Source: Vreelandella maris (GTDB lineage Bacteria > Pseudomonadota > Gammaproteobacteria > Pseudomonadales > Halomonadaceae). From it: 64,000 nucleotides of DNA. Location: the NCBI RefSeq assembly GCF_013371085.1, contig NZ_JABWCV010000002.1, positions 213,887 to 277,886 on the forward strand, read 5' to 3'. This document shows positions 8,714 through 18,097 of the stretch, piece after piece. The notes beneath the pieces were generated by a model. The model searched no databases and was not told the DNA's origin. It was given only the letters and a program-made list of their open reading frames with translations. The number at the start of each line of letters is the position of its first letter. Position 1 is the stretch's first letter. The translations under genes were made by a program, and so were the position numbers.

Positions 8714-8907
8714 AACGGCTCCTGGTGGCAACGATATTTTTATGGTTGGCGTTCGCACGGGCAGTGAGGCCTGCAAGAATTCTGCATGGCGAAACTAGTG
8801 TTCACTCTCTTGTCAGGCACTTTTGCATAGCCTAGGATGGCAGTCAATAAACGAAATACTATTTTGCAATGCAGAACAACAAACTCTTGCAGCGAGGATT
8901 TTGACCT
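8714..8907. promoter_or_regulatory. divergent promoter region of the two beta-oxidation operons
   Basis: 194 bases without a gene between two divergent operons. Visible features: GAAACTAGTGTTC at 8791-8803, which resembles one and a half of the GAAAC-N4-GTTTC half-sites known for PsrA-type regulators; and an 8-base inverted repeat TTCTGCAT (8780-8787) / ATGCAGAA (8879-8886) spanning the region. Neither is strong enough to assign a regulator. A GAGG Shine-Dalgarno stands before the ATG at 8908. Confidence 0.4.
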
Positions 8908-10440
8908 ATGTCCAACGACGCAGTCGCCCATTCGTTCAACACTCTTGGCATTGTCGGCACGGGGGCCATGGGTAGAGGGATAGCTCAGCTTGCCGCGCAG
9001 GCAGGCCTGAACGTGATGCTATTTGATGTTAAAGAAGGCGCGGTGGCGGAAGCGACTGCCTTTATTAATGGGTTATGGCAGCGCAGCGCCGACAAGCAGC
9101 GTATTACCCAAGCCCAAGTCGAGCAGTACAGCGAGCGATTGATCGAGGCCCGCGACCTCGCCGCCCTCGCCCCCTGCGATATCGTCGTTGAAGCGATTAT
9201 CGAGAAGCTGGAAGCCAAACAGGGGCTGTTTAGCGATTTAGAAGGCATTGTTCGCCAGGATGCCGTGCTCGCCACCAACACCTCTTCGCTGTCTGTTACC
9301 GCAATTGCTGCCGCCTGCCAGCACCCAGAGCGCGTGATTGGCTTTCACTTTTTCAATCCCGTCCCGCTGATGAAAATTGTGGAAGTGATTCCGGGGTTAC
9401 GTACCGCTAACGATGTCACCCAGCGGGTCAATGCCTTGGGCACCGCCATGGGCCACTTTACCGCCCAGACCACCGATACCCCTGGCTTTCTGGTCAATCA
9501 CGCCGGGCGCGCTTTTGGCACCGAAGCGCTGCGCGTTCTGAGTGAGAGCGTGACCGACCCCGCCACCATTGACCGCATCATGGTGGATCAAGGCGGTTTT
9601 CGAATGGGGCCGTTTACCCTGCTGGACCTGACCGGCCTGGATGTTTCCCATGCGGTGATGGAGTCGGTGTACCACCAGTATTATGAAGAGCCGCGCTTTC
9701 GCCCTTCACCGCTCACCCGCCAGCGGCTCTCAGCAGGCCTGCTGGGCCGCAAAACCGGTGAAGGCTTTTATCGCTACGTGGATGGCCAGCAGCAGATACC
9801 GGAAGAGCCCGCCATTGCGACAGCCTCGCCTTGCCCCGTGTGGATCAGCCAAGACGACTCTGGCAGCGCCGCGCAGCTTGCCGAACTGGTCACCAAGGCG
9901 GGCTGGCCACTAGAAAGTGCGGATCAGCCTTCGTCAGAGGCGCTGTGCCTGCTGACACCGCTGGGCGAAGACACCACGCAGTGCGCCCTGCGCCAAGGCT
10001 TGAATGCCGAGCAGTGCGTCGCGGTGGATATGCTGGCGGGGCTGGATAAGCGCCGCAGCCTGATGGCCTCCCCCCTTACCCGACCCGAACTAGTCAATGC
10101 CGCCGCCAGCCTGTTGAATGCTGACGGCACGCCGGTCAGCACGCTTCAAGACAGCACTGGCTTTGTACTGCAGCGAGTAGTGGCCTGCATCGTCAACGTC
10201 GGGGCAGATATCGCACAGCAAGGCGTCGCTGCACCCGCCACTATTGATCGTGCGGTAGAACTTGGCCTGGGCTACCCATTTGGCCCGCTGCGCATGGGCG
10301 ACCATTACGGCACTTCGCGCATCCTGACCATTTTGAACAACCTATTAGACGCCACCGGTGACCCCCGCTATCGCCCTAGCCCGTGGCTGCGCCGCCGCGC
10401 CGCGCTGGGCATGTCTCTCACTGACGGGCCAACGGGCTGA
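8908..10440 (+). CDS. 3-hydroxyacyl-CoA dehydrogenase, PaaH/PaaC-like
   Basis: A 510-residue protein. The Rossmann NAD-binding motif GIVGTGAMGRGIAQLAAQAG is near residues 14-33; EAIIEKLEAKQGLF, NTSSLSVTAIA and GFHFFNPVPLMKIVEV (with the catalytic His) follow. Two C-terminal 3-hydroxyacyl-CoA dehydrogenase domains are seen: one with TPGFLVNHAGRAFGTEAL and LLDLTGLDVSHAV, the second with DSTGFVLQRVVACIVN and AVELGLGYPFGPLRMGD. This two-domain layout at about 500 residues matches the PaaH/PaaC group of phenylacetate and related pathways. It would oxidise 3-hydroxyacyl-CoA to 3-oxoacyl-CoA for the thiolase encoded next, 57 bases downstream. Confidence 0.92.
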   Translation: MSNDAVAHSFNTLGIVGTGAMGRGIAQLAAQAGLNVMLFDVKEGAVAEATAFINGLWQRSADKQRITQAQVEQYSERLIEARDLAALAPCDIVVEAIIEKLEAKQGLFSDLEGIVRQDAVLATNTSSLSVTAIAAACQHPERVIGFHFFNPVPLMKIVEVIPGLRTANDVTQRVNALGTAMGHFTAQTTDTPGFLVNHAGRAFGTEALRVLSESVTDPATIDRIMVDQGGFRMGPFTLLDLTGLDVSHAVMESVYHQYYEEPRFRPSPLTRQRLSAGLLGRKTGEGFYRYVDGQQQIPEEPAIATASPCPVWISQDDSGSAAQLAELVTKAGWPLESADQPSSEALCLLTPLGEDTTQCALRQGLNAEQCVAVDMLAGLDKRRSLMASPLTRPELVNAAASLLNADGTPVSTLQDSTGFVLQRVVACIVNVGADIAQQGVAAPATIDRAVELGLGYPFGPLRMGDHYGTSRILTILNNLLDATGDPRYRPSPWLRRRAALGMSLTDGPTG

Positions 10441-10497
10441 CACCCCTCAGTTTCAATTACGGCTCAAGTAAGGCTTACACAAACAAGGAAAATAACC

Positions 10498-11706
10498 ATG
10501 CAAGACGCCTACATTTACGACGGATTACGTACCCCTTTTGGTCGCCATGGCGGCAGCCTAGCGGCCATTCGCCCGGATGAACTGCTGGGCTTAACGCTAA
10601 AAGCACTGGTGGCGCGTAATCCGTTTGCCCCGGAAAGCTACGAAGAAGTGTTGGCGGGCTGTACTAACCAGGCGGGGGAAGATTCCCGTAACGTGGCCCG
10701 TCACGGTGCGCTGCTGGCGGGCCTGCCCATTGAAGTCGCGGGTCAAACCGTCAACCGTCTGTGCGGTAGTGGCCTAGCCGCGATGATGGATGCCGCCCGT
10801 GCCGCTCGCTTAGGCGAAGGTGAGCTATTTTTGGCTGGCGGCGTGGAGTCTATGTCCCGCGCGCCTTACGTGCTGGGCAAAGCCGACTCCCCCTACGCTC
10901 GCAATCAGCCGATGTTTGATACCGTGATTGGCTCGCGCTTCCCCAACCCGTGGATTGCCAAAGAATACGGCAGCCACAGCATGCCGGAAACTGCCGATAA
11001 CATTGCCCACGACCTGAACATTGGCCGCGAGGCCAGCGACGCCTTTGCCGCCCGCTCCCAAGCGCGCTATGCCAAGGCGCTGGCAAACGGCTTTTATGAG
11101 GGAGAAATGTTTGGGGTAGACGTGCCTCAAGGGCGCAAACAGCCGCCGCTGTTGGTAGATAAAGACGAGCACCCCCGGGCTGAAAGCACCGAGGAGAAAC
11201 TGGCCAAACTCGGCGCGCTGTTTGAAGGCGGTGTCGTGACCGCAGGCAACGCTTCTGGATTAAACGACGGGGCTGCCGCGCTGATTGTCGGCACGCGTGC
11301 AGCAGGCGAGCGCGCTGGGCTTGCTCCGCGGGCGCGTATTGTTGCCAGTGCCGTGGCGGGCGTAGCCCCCCGTGTCATGGGCCTGGGGCCAGTACCCGCC
11401 TCGCAAAAAGCACTGGCTCGGGCTGGCCTTTCGCTTGAACAAATGGACGTGATTGAAATTAACGAAGCCTTTGCGGTGCAGGTATTGGGCTGCGTTCAGC
11501 AGTTGGGGCTTTCCGCCGACGACCCGCGCCTAAACGCCAACGGTGGTGCCATTGCCATTGGCCACCCGCTGGGTGCCTCGGGCGCACGTTTGGCGCTCAC
11601 TGCCCTGCGCCAGCTAGAAGCCACCGGCGGGCGCTATGCGCTGGTCACCATGTGCATTGGCGTCGGTCAAGGCATCGCCACGATTATCGAGCGCCTGGAT
11701 GGCTAA
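10498..11706 (+). CDS. thiolase, acetyl-CoA acyltransferase (PcaF/PaaJ-like)
   Basis: A 402-residue thiolase. The nucleophilic Cys is in VNRLCGSGL (near residue 90); the other signatures are LAGGVESMSRAPYV, NEAFAVQVLG, NANGGAIAIGHPLGASGAR (with His) and the second active-site Cys in MCIGVGQG. MQDAYIYDGLRTPFGR and SMSRAPYVLGKAD resemble 3-oxoadipyl-CoA thiolases, but a general 3-ketoacyl-CoA thiolase is equally possible. It follows the hydroxyacyl-CoA dehydrogenase gene in the same direction and would carry out the last step of the cycle. The IclR gene starts 103 bases downstream. Confidence 0.9.
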   Translation: MQDAYIYDGLRTPFGRHGGSLAAIRPDELLGLTLKALVARNPFAPESYEEVLAGCTNQAGEDSRNVARHGALLAGLPIEVAGQTVNRLCGSGLAAMMDAARAARLGEGELFLAGGVESMSRAPYVLGKADSPYARNQPMFDTVIGSRFPNPWIAKEYGSHSMPETADNIAHDLNIGREASDAFAARSQARYAKALANGFYEGEMFGVDVPQGRKQPPLLVDKDEHPRAESTEEKLAKLGALFEGGVVTAGNASGLNDGAAALIVGTRAAGERAGLAPRARIVASAVAGVAPRVMGLGPVPASQKALARAGLSLEQMDVIEINEAFAVQVLGCVQQLGLSADDPRLNANGGAIAIGHPLGASGARLALTALRQLEATGGRYALVTMCIGVGQGIATIIERLDG

Positions 11707-11809
11707 AGCGGTGTTATGAGGCAGGCGTTTTCGTTGATGAGCATGAAAGCTACCCCTAAGTAGATATGCCATAATGCACACCATAAGCCACCTATTGTTG
11801 GGAAATTGA

Positions 11810-12631
11810 ATGCAACCCACCGACTCAGATGCTGAAGAGCCGCAACCGCCTGGAAAAGATCGTAACTTTGTGACCGCGCTGGCGCGTGGCCTTGAGCTGC
11901 TACGTGCCTTTGGAACCGGTGAGGAGTATTTAGGGAATGCCGAGCTTTCTAATCGCACCGCTATTCCTCGGCCTACGGTGTCACGGCTCACCTATACGCT
12001 GACCCAGTTGGGTTATCTTCAGCACAACACGCATCTTGAGAAGTATCGTCTTGGCCCCGGAGTGCTGGCGTTGGGTTATCGTTTTCTGGCAAACATGGGC
12101 ATTCGCGAGGTCGCCCGGCCGCATTTGCAGAAGTTTGCCGATGCCACCGACTGTAATGTCAGCCTGGGAAGCGCTGACCGTAGTGATATGGTTTACCTGG
12201 AAACCTGCCATGGTAGCGGGCCGCTCATCATTCGTCTGGATGTGGGGTCGCGCTTGCCTATTGCCACTTCAGCCATTGGTCGTGCTTGGCTTTGCGGCTT
12301 GCCCGCTGCCCGTCGTCAGCAATTAATGCATGAACTGGCGGACGTCCATGGCAGCGATTGGCCAGCGCTGGAAGCGGGTATCCAGCAAAGCTTGAGAGAC
12401 TATGCTGAGTACGGTTTCTGTCTCTCCGAGCAGGATTGGCAGCGCGACATCAGCGCCGTGGCCATGCCGCTCATCCTGGAAGATGGCGCCGAGGTCATGG
12501 CCATCAACTGCGGCGGCTCCAGCCTGCGCCTGGATCACGACCGCTTGGTCAATAATTTGGGACCTCGACTTAAAGAGGTAGCAGAACAGATCAAACAGGA
12601 GCTGGCGCCCCGTTATCGTTCGGCTAGGTAG
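11810..12631 (+). CDS. IclR-family transcriptional regulator
   Basis: A 273-residue IclR regulator. Residues about 20-80 form the winged helix (RGLELLRAFGTGEEYLGNAE, then IPRPTVSRLTYTLTQLGYL as recognition helix region). The C-terminal effector domain includes GSRLPIATSAIGRAWL and the closing EDGAEVMAINCGG. The HTH resembles PcaR/PobR-type activators of aromatic catabolism, which would agree with the adjoining thiolase, but the effector is unknown. Its 3' end overlaps the convergent kinase-like gene by 8 bases. Confidence 0.9.
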   Translation: MQPTDSDAEEPQPPGKDRNFVTALARGLELLRAFGTGEEYLGNAELSNRTAIPRPTVSRLTYTLTQLGYLQHNTHLEKYRLGPGVLALGYRFLANMGIREVARPHLQKFADATDCNVSLGSADRSDMVYLETCHGSGPLIIRLDVGSRLPIATSAIGRAWLCGLPAARRQQLMHELADVHGSDWPALEAGIQQSLRDYAEYGFCLSEQDWQRDISAVAMPLILEDGAEVMAINCGGSSLRLDHDRLVNNLGPRLKEVAEQIKQELAPRYRSAR

Positions 12632-14480
12632 CGTCTCCGAGCGACGATCGCCTGGCGACCTCCCGTGGGTCGCGTGGGTAGTAGCGTTCTGGCTGGCTTG
12701 CCAAGTGGGTGAAATAGCGGGTGTCTTTATAGGGCATTTTCATATAGCCCGAGACGCCCAGCCCCTCGATCTGATTGACCGATGACAGGATCCGAGCCAG
12801 TAGCGTTCGAAACTCGGCTTCTCTGGCGGGGTCGAGCAGGCGATAATAGCTGTGAATCTTGAGGTGCTGAGGTAATGCTTCAAAAATGATCATGCCGGTA
12901 TGGTGTATATCGTTGAGCTGCTGTAGCACGTGCATTATTGCTTCTGGCAGCACCAGCAGTTCTTCTGGGTCGGGACCGTCCTCGAAGTAGCTGTGTTGAC
13001 GGGTACGGTCCTCCAGCTCAGGTACCGCGCTCAGCTCATAGCCAATCGCCATGTTCGGTTCGCTGAAAAACGCCTCATCTGCACTGGCGCGCTCCAGGTG
13101 AAGAGTCTGGCGGGCATTGAACAAGCAGCTTTTGAACACTCCCTGACGGTGAATGGCACGCGCCAGATGCACCATATTGTTGACCGCTTCAATGAAGGCG
13201 GGCTTCAGTGCTGGATCATGGAGGTTGAGCGATGAGTCGATATAGACCCCTTCTCGCTCCCAGCGTACCGCCAACCCACCTACCACTGGATACTTGCCCA
13301 ACCGGCTGACGGAGGCCAGAAAGGCTTTTTCGGTTTCCCCCATGCCCTGCATGAACTGTTTGTAGTAGCGATCAAGCTGCACATCGTTGACGTCATTGAG
13401 CGTTTCCTGGGCATTTGCTTCACGCAAAAAGGCCTTCCGCGAGCTGTAGACGACCGTATCGATCTCCTGCCGGGCAGGTCTTGCCCATACCGGCACTAGC
13501 GGCACCTTTACCGATTCGGGGAGATCAATCATCACTACCTTAGCCATGCGTGCCATGTTGGCCAAAAAGTAGTCGCCCGCTTTACGACGGGCTTGTGGAT
13601 CGGGATCCAGCATGCCATCCAGCGTACGCGCAAATTCCATGGGCAGTCCCAGGGAGCTGGCGGGAATGGCACGATGCCCAAAACGGCAGGACTGAGCCGA
13701 CGCCAATGCGTATAAGGTGCCTGCAGTGCCCTGCTCATCAAAACGCGGCGAAGAGAGCGCCCCATTGAGCTGCTCTTCACCAATAAAGTAGACATCGCCC
13801 AGCCGGGCATTGGTTTGCTGCAGATTATCCGACATCAATTCCATGACATTGGCGCTTACAAACTGCAGTTGAGCATCTAGTTGCGCAAAAACCGACGATC
13901 CCCAGTCAATCAACGCTATCGCCTCCTGCTCAGGGTCGAAAACCACATTGGAGGGTTTGATATCTCCATGCACAACAGGGCGCGCCTGGGGACCAGACTC
14001 GCGGCGCAAAGCGAGTAGGATATCGGCCAACTGCGCGGCGATACGCACGATCAAGCGGGGTGAGAGACGCCCCTGCCGCAGCGAGACTTGTTCGAGATTC
14101 CAACCCGGTGCACGCTCCATGACTAGAATGGATTGCCCCCGGGAGCGCTGATAGGCTACTAATCCGGGAATACGTGGGTGTGACACCTGATCGAGCATGA
14201 ACGCCTCTTCCTCAAGGCGTTCCTGGAGATGCGTCGGCAGGGTAATGCGTGAGAACTTGAAGACATAATGGTGGTTAGCACCTTGCTGGAGGGTACTACC
14301 CGCGAAGACAAAGCCGTAAGCACCCTTACCGATCAACTCGATGCCTTGGTAACCCAGTTGGGTGAGCTGCGCCTGGCACAGCGCCACCCAGTCCTTGAGT
14401 TTACGGGCATCGTGATGGCTCAGCAGATAAACCGACTGCTCTTCGGGGATATAAAACTGCTGAAGCGGTGCCTGGGACAT
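12624..14480 (-). CDS. Ser/Thr protein kinase-like protein with unknown C-terminal half
   Basis: A 618-residue protein. The N-terminal half is a eukaryotic-type kinase: glycine loop GKGAYGFVFAG (51-61), Lys75 in YVFKFSR, an acidic helix around residue 92, catalytic loop HGDIKPSNVVFD (171-182, Asp173 in place of the usual HRD context) and metal motif DWG (192-194). All residues needed for ATP binding and phosphotransfer appear present. The part after about residue 310 has no domain I recognise and no clear membrane segment. The start lies 11 bases after the bkdB stop on the same strand, so cotranscription with the oxoacid dehydrogenase genes is likely; a regulatory link is inference only. Confidence 0.8.
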   Translation of the reverse strand: MSQAPLQQFYIPEEQSVYLLSHHDARKLKDWVALCQAQLTQLGYQGIELIGKGAYGFVFAGSTLQQGANHHYVFKFSRITLPTHLQERLEEEAFMLDQVSHPRIPGLVAYQRSRGQSILVMERAPGWNLEQVSLRQGRLSPRLIVRIAAQLADILLALRRESGPQARPVVHGDIKPSNVVFDPEQEAIALIDWGSSVFAQLDAQLQFVSANVMELMSDNLQQTNARLGDVYFIGEEQLNGALSSPRFDEQGTAGTLYALASAQSCRFGHRAIPASSLGLPMEFARTLDGMLDPDPQARRKAGDYFLANMARMAKVVMIDLPESVKVPLVPVWARPARQEIDTVVYSSRKAFLREANAQETLNDVNDVQLDRYYKQFMQGMGETEKAFLASVSRLGKYPVVGGLAVRWEREGVYIDSSLNLHDPALKPAFIEAVNNMVHLARAIHRQGVFKSCLFNARQTLHLERASADEAFFSEPNMAIGYELSAVPELEDRTRQHSYFEDGPDPEELLVLPEAIMHVLQQLNDIHHTGMIIFEALPQHLKIHSYYRLLDPAREAEFRTLLARILSSVNQIEGLGVSGYMKMPYKDTRYFTHLASQPERYYPRDPREVARRSSLGDAT

Positions 14481-14491
14481 AAGTCGCCTTG

Positions 14492-15760
14492 CTAACCCAA
14501 GTGAAGCAACATGGTCTCGGGATCTTCCAGAAAGCCCTTCCAGCTATTACAGAAGCGCGCAATGGTGCCGCCATCGATGAAGCGATGATCCCCTGCCCAG
14601 GTAATGGTCATGATGGCACGTCGCTGAACCTCGCCCTTCGCATCGAACCTGGGCAGCCACTGTGTTTTACCTATAGCAACGATAGCGGCTTCCGGTGCGT
14701 TGATGATAGGAGCCGCGTAGGTGCCACCGAGCGCACCAATATTGGAAATACTGATGGTTCCGCCTTTAAGATCCGCTTGATCAACGCGTCCTTCCCGTGC
14801 CGCCGTAGTTAGCCGCGCCACTTCCCGGGCAATCTCAAGCAAGGATAAGCGTTCGACGCGTTTGACATTGGGCACCATGAGGCCTGCCTTGCTATCCACT
14901 GCCATGCCGATATTACACTGGGAGAAGTAGTGCAGCGCGTCACCCGCCGCATTTAACTGTGCGTTTACAATGGGTTCTTCTGAGATCGCTAACGCCATGG
15001 CTTTCATAAAGAACGGCATTAGCGTTAGCCGCTCGCCTTTTGACTCTGCCACTGGTTTCAAACGCTCACGCATTGCCAACAGCGCTGTTACGTCAATCTC
15101 TTCACCATAATGAAAATGAGGAATCGTGCTGGCCGACTCCACCATTCGTTTGGCCATTACCGCCCGCACGCCGCGTAACGGCTCCACCCTGGGCGCTTCC
15201 TCTACACTACTAGATGGAACAGCCTGCGACGATGTCATGGCTGCGCCAGCAGGCTGTTCAAGGTGCGCCAATACGTCTTCCTTAAGCACACGACCATCTT
15301 TACCACTGCCTGCGATATCGGTCAGATTGAGCTGATGCTCTCGCACCAATCTTCGCACCGCGGGGCTGGCGGGTACTTTCCCGTGGGTGGCCAACGTTGG
15401 CGCGGTTGGCGCTACGGCTGTGTGCGCTGCAGCTCTATCCGTTGCCGCATCGGTACTAGTGATTGGCGTAGACGGTAAGGCATCCGGCGTAACTTCCGGT
15501 TTGCTGGGCTCGGCTTGTACTTCTCCTTCGGCCTGATAGGCGTATAAGGGAGCATGCACCTTGGCAATCTGACCCTGAGCCACATACAGCTTGGTAACGA
15601 CACCGGCTTCGTGGGCGGTAATTTCCACCAGCGCTTTGTCGGTCATGACTTCAACGATGGGCTGGTCTTCTTCAATTTGATCGCCTTCAGCGACGCGCCA
15701 TTCGACGACTTCGCACTCGACAATGCCTTCGCCAATATCGGGCAGTAAAAAATCGCTCAT
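14492..15760 (-). CDS. bkdB: branched-chain 2-oxoacid dehydrogenase E2 (lipoamide acyltransferase)
   Basis: A 422-residue E2. The N-terminal lipoyl domain has the lipoylation site VEVMTDKALVEI (Lys near residue 43). A Pro/Ala/Thr-rich linker and the peripheral subunit-binding domain (ASPAVRRLVREHQLNL, then GSGKDGRVLKEDVLAHL) follow, then the catalytic domain with IPHFHYGEEIDVT and an active-site end at TWAGDHRFIDGGTIARF, where the canonical DHR(x)xDG appears as DHRFIDG. It transfers the acyl group from E1 to CoA. It lies downstream of the two E1 genes. No E3 (lpdV) gene follows; dihydrolipoamide dehydrogenase must come from elsewhere. Confidence 0.93.
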   Translation of the reverse strand: MSDFLLPDIGEGIVECEVVEWRVAEGDQIEEDQPIVEVMTDKALVEITAHEAGVVTKLYVAQGQIAKVHAPLYAYQAEGEVQAEPSKPEVTPDALPSTPITSTDAATDRAAAHTAVAPTAPTLATHGKVPASPAVRRLVREHQLNLTDIAGSGKDGRVLKEDVLAHLEQPAGAAMTSSQAVPSSSVEEAPRVEPLRGVRAVMAKRMVESASTIPHFHYGEEIDVTALLAMRERLKPVAESKGERLTLMPFFMKAMALAISEEPIVNAQLNAAGDALHYFSQCNIGMAVDSKAGLMVPNVKRVERLSLLEIAREVARLTTAAREGRVDQADLKGGTISISNIGALGGTYAAPIINAPEAAIVAIGKTQWLPRFDAKGEVQRRAIMTITWAGDHRFIDGGTIARFCNSWKGFLEDPETMLLHLG

Positions 15761-15780
15761 TGTTCTCCTCCTCCTCAGCG

Positions 15781-16758
15781 CTAAAAGTTGACGCTTTCGC
15801 GAATCGCTTCAAAAATCTTCAGGTGATCGGGCAGATACTCTTTCTCCAGCACCAGCGGAAAAGGCGTATCCAGCCCTGTTACCCGGGCGATGGGCGATTC
15901 CAGATAGAGGAAACAACGTTCCTGAATGGTGGCGGCAATTTCACCGGCAAAACCACCGGTTAAAGGTGCTTCATGGCTCACGACCAACCGGCCGGTCTTG
16001 AGCACGGATTCCACGACAGTGTCCGCGTCCCAAGGCAGTAGTGAGCGCAGGTCGATCACTTCACAGGCGATCCCCTGCTCTTCGGCCAGCTCGACGGCTT
16101 TGCCAATCACTTCCATCTGCGCACCCCAGCCCACCACGGTAATGTCGGTGCCCTCCTTGGTGATCTCGGCCTCACCAATGGGCAGCTGATAATCCTCTTC
16201 GGGCACTTCACCTACCGCGGCGCGATAGAGGCGTTTAGGCTCTAGAAAAAGCACTGGGTCCGGGTCTCGAATGGCCGCAAGCAGGAGCCCCTTTGCTTGG
16301 TAAGGATTACGCGGTACGACTACTTTCAAGCCGGGGGTATGGGTGAAATAGGCTTCAGGGGACTGAGAGTGATAGAGCCCACCGGCGATTCCGCCGCCGT
16401 AAGGGGTACGAATGGTCAGCCCGCCCACATTGAAAAGATCCCCTGAGCGATAGCGGAACTTGGCGGTTTCGTTAACGATTTGGTCGAACGCGGGAAAGAT
16501 ATAGTCTGCAAACTGGATTTCTGCGACCGGTACCGAGCCTTGAGCCGCCAGACCATTGGCAAAGCCGATGATCCCCTGCTCCACTAGCGGTGTATTGAAA
16601 CAGCGAGCCTTGCCGTACTTTTCCTGCAGATGGCTTGTCGCCCGGAAGACACCGCCGAAAATCCCCACATCCTCACCAAAGCAAATGACCTTTTCATCTT
16701 CTGCCATGGCGATATCGAGCGCATTATTGATCGCCTGAAGCATGTTCATTGTGGCCAT
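15781..16758 (-). CDS. bkdA2: branched-chain 2-oxoacid dehydrogenase E1 beta
   Basis: A 325-residue transketolase-like E1 beta. Signatures: [20 protein letters not shown] (TPP site region with the conserved Glu), [36 protein letters not shown], and the C-terminal transketolase domain with [10 protein letters not shown] and [17 protein letters not shown]. It forms the alpha2-beta2 E1 that decarboxylates 2-oxoisovalerate and related acids from Val, Leu and Ile. One base separates its start from the bkdA1 stop, so the two are translationally coupled. Confidence 0.95.
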   Translation of the reverse strand: MATMNMLQAINNALDIAMAEDEKVICFGEDVGIFGGVFRATSHLQEKYGKARCFNTPLVEQGIIGFANGLAAQGSVPVAEIQFADYIFPAFDQIVNETAKFRYRSGDLFNVGGLTIRTPYGGGIAGGLYHSQSPEAYFTHTPGLKVVVPRNPYQAKGLLLAAIRDPDPVLFLEPKRLYRAAVGEVPEEDYQLPIGEAEITKEGTDITVVGWGAQMEVIGKAVELAEEQGIACEVIDLRSLLPWDADTVVESVLKTGRLVVSHEAPLTGGFAGEIAATIQERCFLYLESPIARVTGLDTPFPLVLEKEYLPDHLKIFEAIRESVNF

Positions 16759-16759
16759 G

Positions 16760-17965
16760 TTACGCCTCTCCCTGCGAATCAGTGTCAGTGCCCACGTCCA
16801 GATCCAGCGATTTCGCCCCGCGTGGATAAGCGTCTGGATAGCGACGAATATGGCGCTTCAGTTGATCAAACTGACGCTGCAGCGCAGGTGTAATGTCGGC
16901 ATAGACATCGCTGATCAAACTCTCAAGCGGAGGCGATGCGCGCTTCTCGGCACGTTTTAACGTATCAAGCACTTCCCGGCGCAGGGCTTCTTGCTGGGTA
17001 CTCTCCTCTTCCTCACTCCACCACTGCTTTTTCAACAGCCATTTTTTTAGCCGCAGCACGGGGTCTTTGGCGCGCCATACCTCTTCTTCATCCTTGGAGC
17101 GATAGCCGGAGGGGTCATCCGAAGAGGAGTGAGCAGCCAGACGATAACTCATGGCCTCGATCAAGACAGGCTGGTTACGCTCAACGGCAATCTTGCGCGC
17201 CTGACGAGTGGCCTCATAGACCGCCAACACGTCATTGCCGTCCACGCGTATCACGTGCATATGGTACCCAAACGCTCGTGGGGCAATACCATCGGCGGCG
17301 AACTGCTCTACGGCAGGCGTGGAAATGGCATAGCCGTTGTTACGGCAGAAGAAAATCACTGGCACCTGATGTACTGAGGCCATATTGAGTGCGGCGTGGA
17401 AATCGCCTTCGGAAGCAGCACCTTCGCCAAAGAAGGTCAGCGTACAGTGACCATCACCAGCAAGTTTTTGCCCATAGGCGTAGCCCGTGGCCTGTGGAAT
17501 TTGCGTAGCCAGGGGGGAAGAGATGGTCATGTAGTGCAGCTTGCGCGACCCATAGTGGATCGGCATTTGGCGGCCTTTGCCGTAGTCCAACTCGTTGCCA
17601 AACAGCTGGTTCATAAATTCATCGATTGAGAAGCCGCGATACATCAGAGCGCCCTGCTCGCGGTACTGGGCCATGATCATGTCGGCATCATCAAGCGCGG
17701 CAGTTGCGCCCACTACGGCGGCCTCTTCCCCCGTACACTGCATATAGAAACTAAGCCGCCCCTGACGCTGGGCTGCCATCATTCGTTCGTCGAGAATACG
17801 CGTGGCCAGCATTGCCTGGTAAATGCGCCGGGCATGATCACGCTCAAGCGCCGGTTCAATGGCGCCGTCATGTAGCTCGCCTTCCGGACAAAGCAGGCTA
17901 AAGGTGGGAATCGAAAATTCGTCGCCGGTCATGAAGTCCGGCTGGTGCACGTACTCAGTCATCAT
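16760..17965 (-). CDS. bkdA1: branched-chain 2-oxoacid dehydrogenase E1 alpha
   Basis: A 401-residue E1 alpha. The TPP motif runs from [19 protein letters not shown] to [12 protein letters not shown]. The phosphorylation-loop region [20 protein letters not shown] is present, matching the SxxDD(P)S.YR segment of mitochondrial BCKDH E1 alpha that is phosphorylated in animals. The frame is open to 18079, but the family N-terminus begins at the two adjacent ATGs (17965 and 17962) with AAGGA just upstream; the first was chosen and either is possible. First gene of bkdA1-bkdA2-bkdB; the adjoining transporter genes upstream are on the same strand. Confidence 0.93.
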   Translation of the reverse strand: MMTEYVHQPDFMTGDEFSIPTFSLLCPEGELHDGAIEPALERDHARRIYQAMLATRILDERMMAAQRQGRLSFYMQCTGEEAAVVGATAALDDADMIMAQYREQGALMYRGFSIDEFMNQLFGNELDYGKGRQMPIHYGSRKLHYMTISSPLATQIPQATGYAYGQKLAGDGHCTLTFFGEGAASEGDFHAALNMASVHQVPVIFFCRNNGYAISTPAVEQFAADGIAPRAFGYHMHVIRVDGNDVLAVYEATRQARKIAVERNQPVLIEAMSYRLAAHSSSDDPSGYRSKDEEEVWRAKDPVLRLKKWLLKKQWWSEEEESTQQEALRREVLDTLKRAEKRASPPLESLISDVYADITPALQRQFDQLKRHIRRYPDAYPRGAKSLDLDVGTDTDSQGEA

Positions 17966-18097
17966 TATTGTCCTTGTTTTACCCCTTTTGAGGGCAGTGT
18001 TGTTGGTATTGACCATTTTTGCCAGTGGATTTATCTGGCATGAGTCAAATACAACTACTGCGACAGTAACGCAGCACAAGAACTTTAGGGATACAAC

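Noticed and set aside
18020..18040. TGCCAG/CTGGCA inverted repeat upstream of bkdA1 as a terminator of yehW
   Set aside because: Only six base pairs and A-rich, not T-rich, sequence follows on the minus strand; it might be an operator, but nothing else supports that.
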